Below, piece after piece: positions 34,666 to 36,386 of a stretch of DNA of 36,386 bases (its first letter is position 1; every line of letters begins with the position of its first letter). A program made the translations under genes and the position numbers. The notes under the pieces were generated by a model that was given only the letters and a program-made list of their open reading frames with translations, did not search any database and had not been told where the DNA came from. Origin of the DNA: Spirochaetaceae bacterium (GTDB taxonomy: Bacteria; Spirochaetota; Spirochaetia; Treponematales; Breznakiellaceae); the NCBI GenBank assembly GCA_031283755.1, contig JAITBE010000093.1:1-36386 (forward strand). Direction: 5' to 3'.

Positions 34666-34685
34666 GACCAAGACCCGGTATCCCC

Positions 34686-35851
34686 CTACAGCCCCTTTAA
34701 CTGCTCGCAGGCCCTTTGGATAAACTCCATATCCTTCGCAAAACAAAAACGGACCAGATTGGCCCCCTTTGTTCTGTTGGAGCCGGTCCCACCGCTGTTA
34801 TGAAAAAAAGCCTCCCCCGGAACTGTCCCTATTCCGGCTTTGTTTAAGATGAACATGGCTCTGTCTTTGCCGGTTTTCCCCGGAAGCGAAGACACATCGG
34901 CAAGAACATAATAAGCGCCCTGAGGAATATGAGGGGTGAGTCCCAGGCTGGATAAAGTTGAACACAAAAGATCCCTTTTTTTCTGGTATTCGACCGGTAA
35001 AACGACTCAGGAATAGTTTCGATGGCGCGGGCCACTCCGTACTGGAGCGGACTGGGCGCGCAGACATATAAAAGATCGCTGGCATTGCCTATCCACTTTA
35101 TTATAGACCTGTCGGCAATGCAGTAACCGATACGCCACCCCGTTATGCTGAACGTTTTTGAATAGCCCGAAACCGTAATGGTACGGCCCTTGAATTTTTC
35201 AAGAGAAGCAGGACTTATATGTTCAGTACCGTCAAAAGTGATATACTCGTATATTTCATCGGTGATAACAATTAAATCGTTTTTTATGCAAAAATCTCCC
35301 AAGCTGTCTAGATCTTCTTTAGAAAAAACCTTTCCGCAAGGATTTGACGGTGTACAAATAACAATTCCCTTCGTCTTCGTACATACTAGTCCCTGCATCT
35401 CCTCCACATCAAAAGCCCAAGAAGGCTCTTTTAAGGGCGCAAAAACCGGAACCAAATCCAGGGACATCAAGGTATATTCGTGGTATCCGTAATAGGGCTC
35501 AAAAAGGATGATTTCATCTCCAGGATTAAACAATGCATAACAGGTACTGTAAAAGGCCCCGGTAGCGCCGCAGGATACGACAATGTTTTCATCATCAATG
35601 TGTATATGATTAAAACGCCCAGCCTTTAACGCTATTTGTTTTCGTAGCGTTTCAATACCGTCATAACGGGTATAGTGATTCTGTTCTTCCTTCATGGCGT
35701 CAAAGGCGCCCCGGGCAAGGACCGCTTCCAGGGGCAGATCACAGATACCCTGGGCCAGATTGATACCTCCGGCATTATCGCATTCTATCGACATATTCCG
35801 TATTTCGGATTGTAGCAAGCGGCGGGCTTTATCTGACTGTTTGTAAACCAC
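34686..35851 (-). pseudogene. Class I/II aminotransferase, interrupted by a single frameshift near 34991-34997
   Basis: First frame ...PLQYGVARAIETIPESFYRS; the continuation EYQKKRDLLCSTLSSLGLTPHIPQGAYYVLADVSSLPGKTG...VRFCFAKD is in the other frame (ORF 34686..34967). GTG start 35851 has GGAGG RBS. Confidence 0.8.
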
Positions 35852-36232
35852 CGGTACCTCCAAAAGGAACCCACAGGGCCCCTGAAATTCGTAAGAGCGG
35901 GCCGTTATGTCCCGATCATCAATTTACCATTTCAATACGGAATTCGAGCGCATCCTGCGCCAGGTGTAGGGCCGGGCTATCCACTTCTATCCCTTACGCG
36001 GGTGGTCCTTGCCGCAATCACAGGCCGGTAAACGGACCTTTCACCGTTTTGAAATCTACGGTATATAAATTACTAAAAGTCGTTCGGAAAGCTCAGTTTT
36101 CGAACAACTCTACTGTACCCGATACGGTATGGCTGTACAACCCTCGTGTTTACCTAGGGCGAGCGCATATAAAATTAACTAAAAGAGCGCGGAAAAAGGG
36201 TCATTAATGGCGGATTGGCGGGGAGACGTGTT

Positions 36233-36337
36233 GTGATTGAACATATAAATGCCAAAATAAAAACGTTCAAGAGCATGGCATATCCTTACCGGGTTTTGTT
36301 TAATTCCTCCTCCAAACATAACCAACACCCAAGCTAA
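36233..36337 (+). pseudogene. Remnant of IS5-type (DDE) transposase C-terminus
   Basis: Frame reads VIEHINAKIKTFKSMAYPYR..., resembling 'VEHVNRRLKIF.ILAE.YRNR'; short and truncated. Confidence 0.45.
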
Positions 36338-36386
36338 GATTATTCAATCCGTAGGTAGCACGATCAATTTCTTCGCCAAGTACATA

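Noticed and set aside
1-36386. CRISPR array, toxin-antitoxin, restriction or other defence system
   Set aside because: No regularly spaced direct repeats, no cas, nuclease, methylase or toxin motifs seen in any ORF.

Overview
The centre of this 36.4 kb window (about 8.6-25.2 kb) is a nearly complete aryl-polyene (APE)-type biosynthetic cluster. It has two ACPs, a COG4648 membrane protein fused to an AMP-ligase and a hot-dog dehydratase, GT2, an LpxL/HtrB-like acyltransferase, a thioesterase, a LolA-like carrier, an MMPL exporter, a DUF3261 lipoprotein, KS, DH, KR and KS on the minus strand. On the plus strand are a divergent methyltransferase, a chain-length-factor KS and a PlsC-type acyltransferase. 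A 4'-phosphopantetheinyl transferase sits in reverse orientation inside the long minus-strand operon. The left flank (1-8 kb) holds amino-acid and D-amino-acid genes: D-amino-acid aminotransferase, DUF819 transporter, VanX-type D-Ala-D-Ala dipeptidase, dicarboxylate/glutamate symporter, class I/II aminotransferase and glutamate dehydrogenase. The right flank holds tRNA-Lys(CTT), an IS30-like remnant, and a Dpp/Opp-type ABC operon. That operon has BAAT-like hydrolase and nitroreductase genes embedded, and it ends in an ATC-hydrolase-family gene. A frameshifted aminotransferase and an IS5-like remnant follow. The three signals most worth a second look are: (i) a family of about 6 dispersed quasi-palindromic elements, each just upstream of a gene and in the same orientation relative to it; (ii) an A10 tract where the APE COG4648/ligase fusion changes frame, either programmed slippage or an error; (iii) the unusual enzyme set embedded in the peptide ABC operon. 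Gene content and style suggest a Gram-negative, perhaps a termite-gut-type spirochaete, but this is inference only. All family calls come from motif reading by eye; no searches were run.
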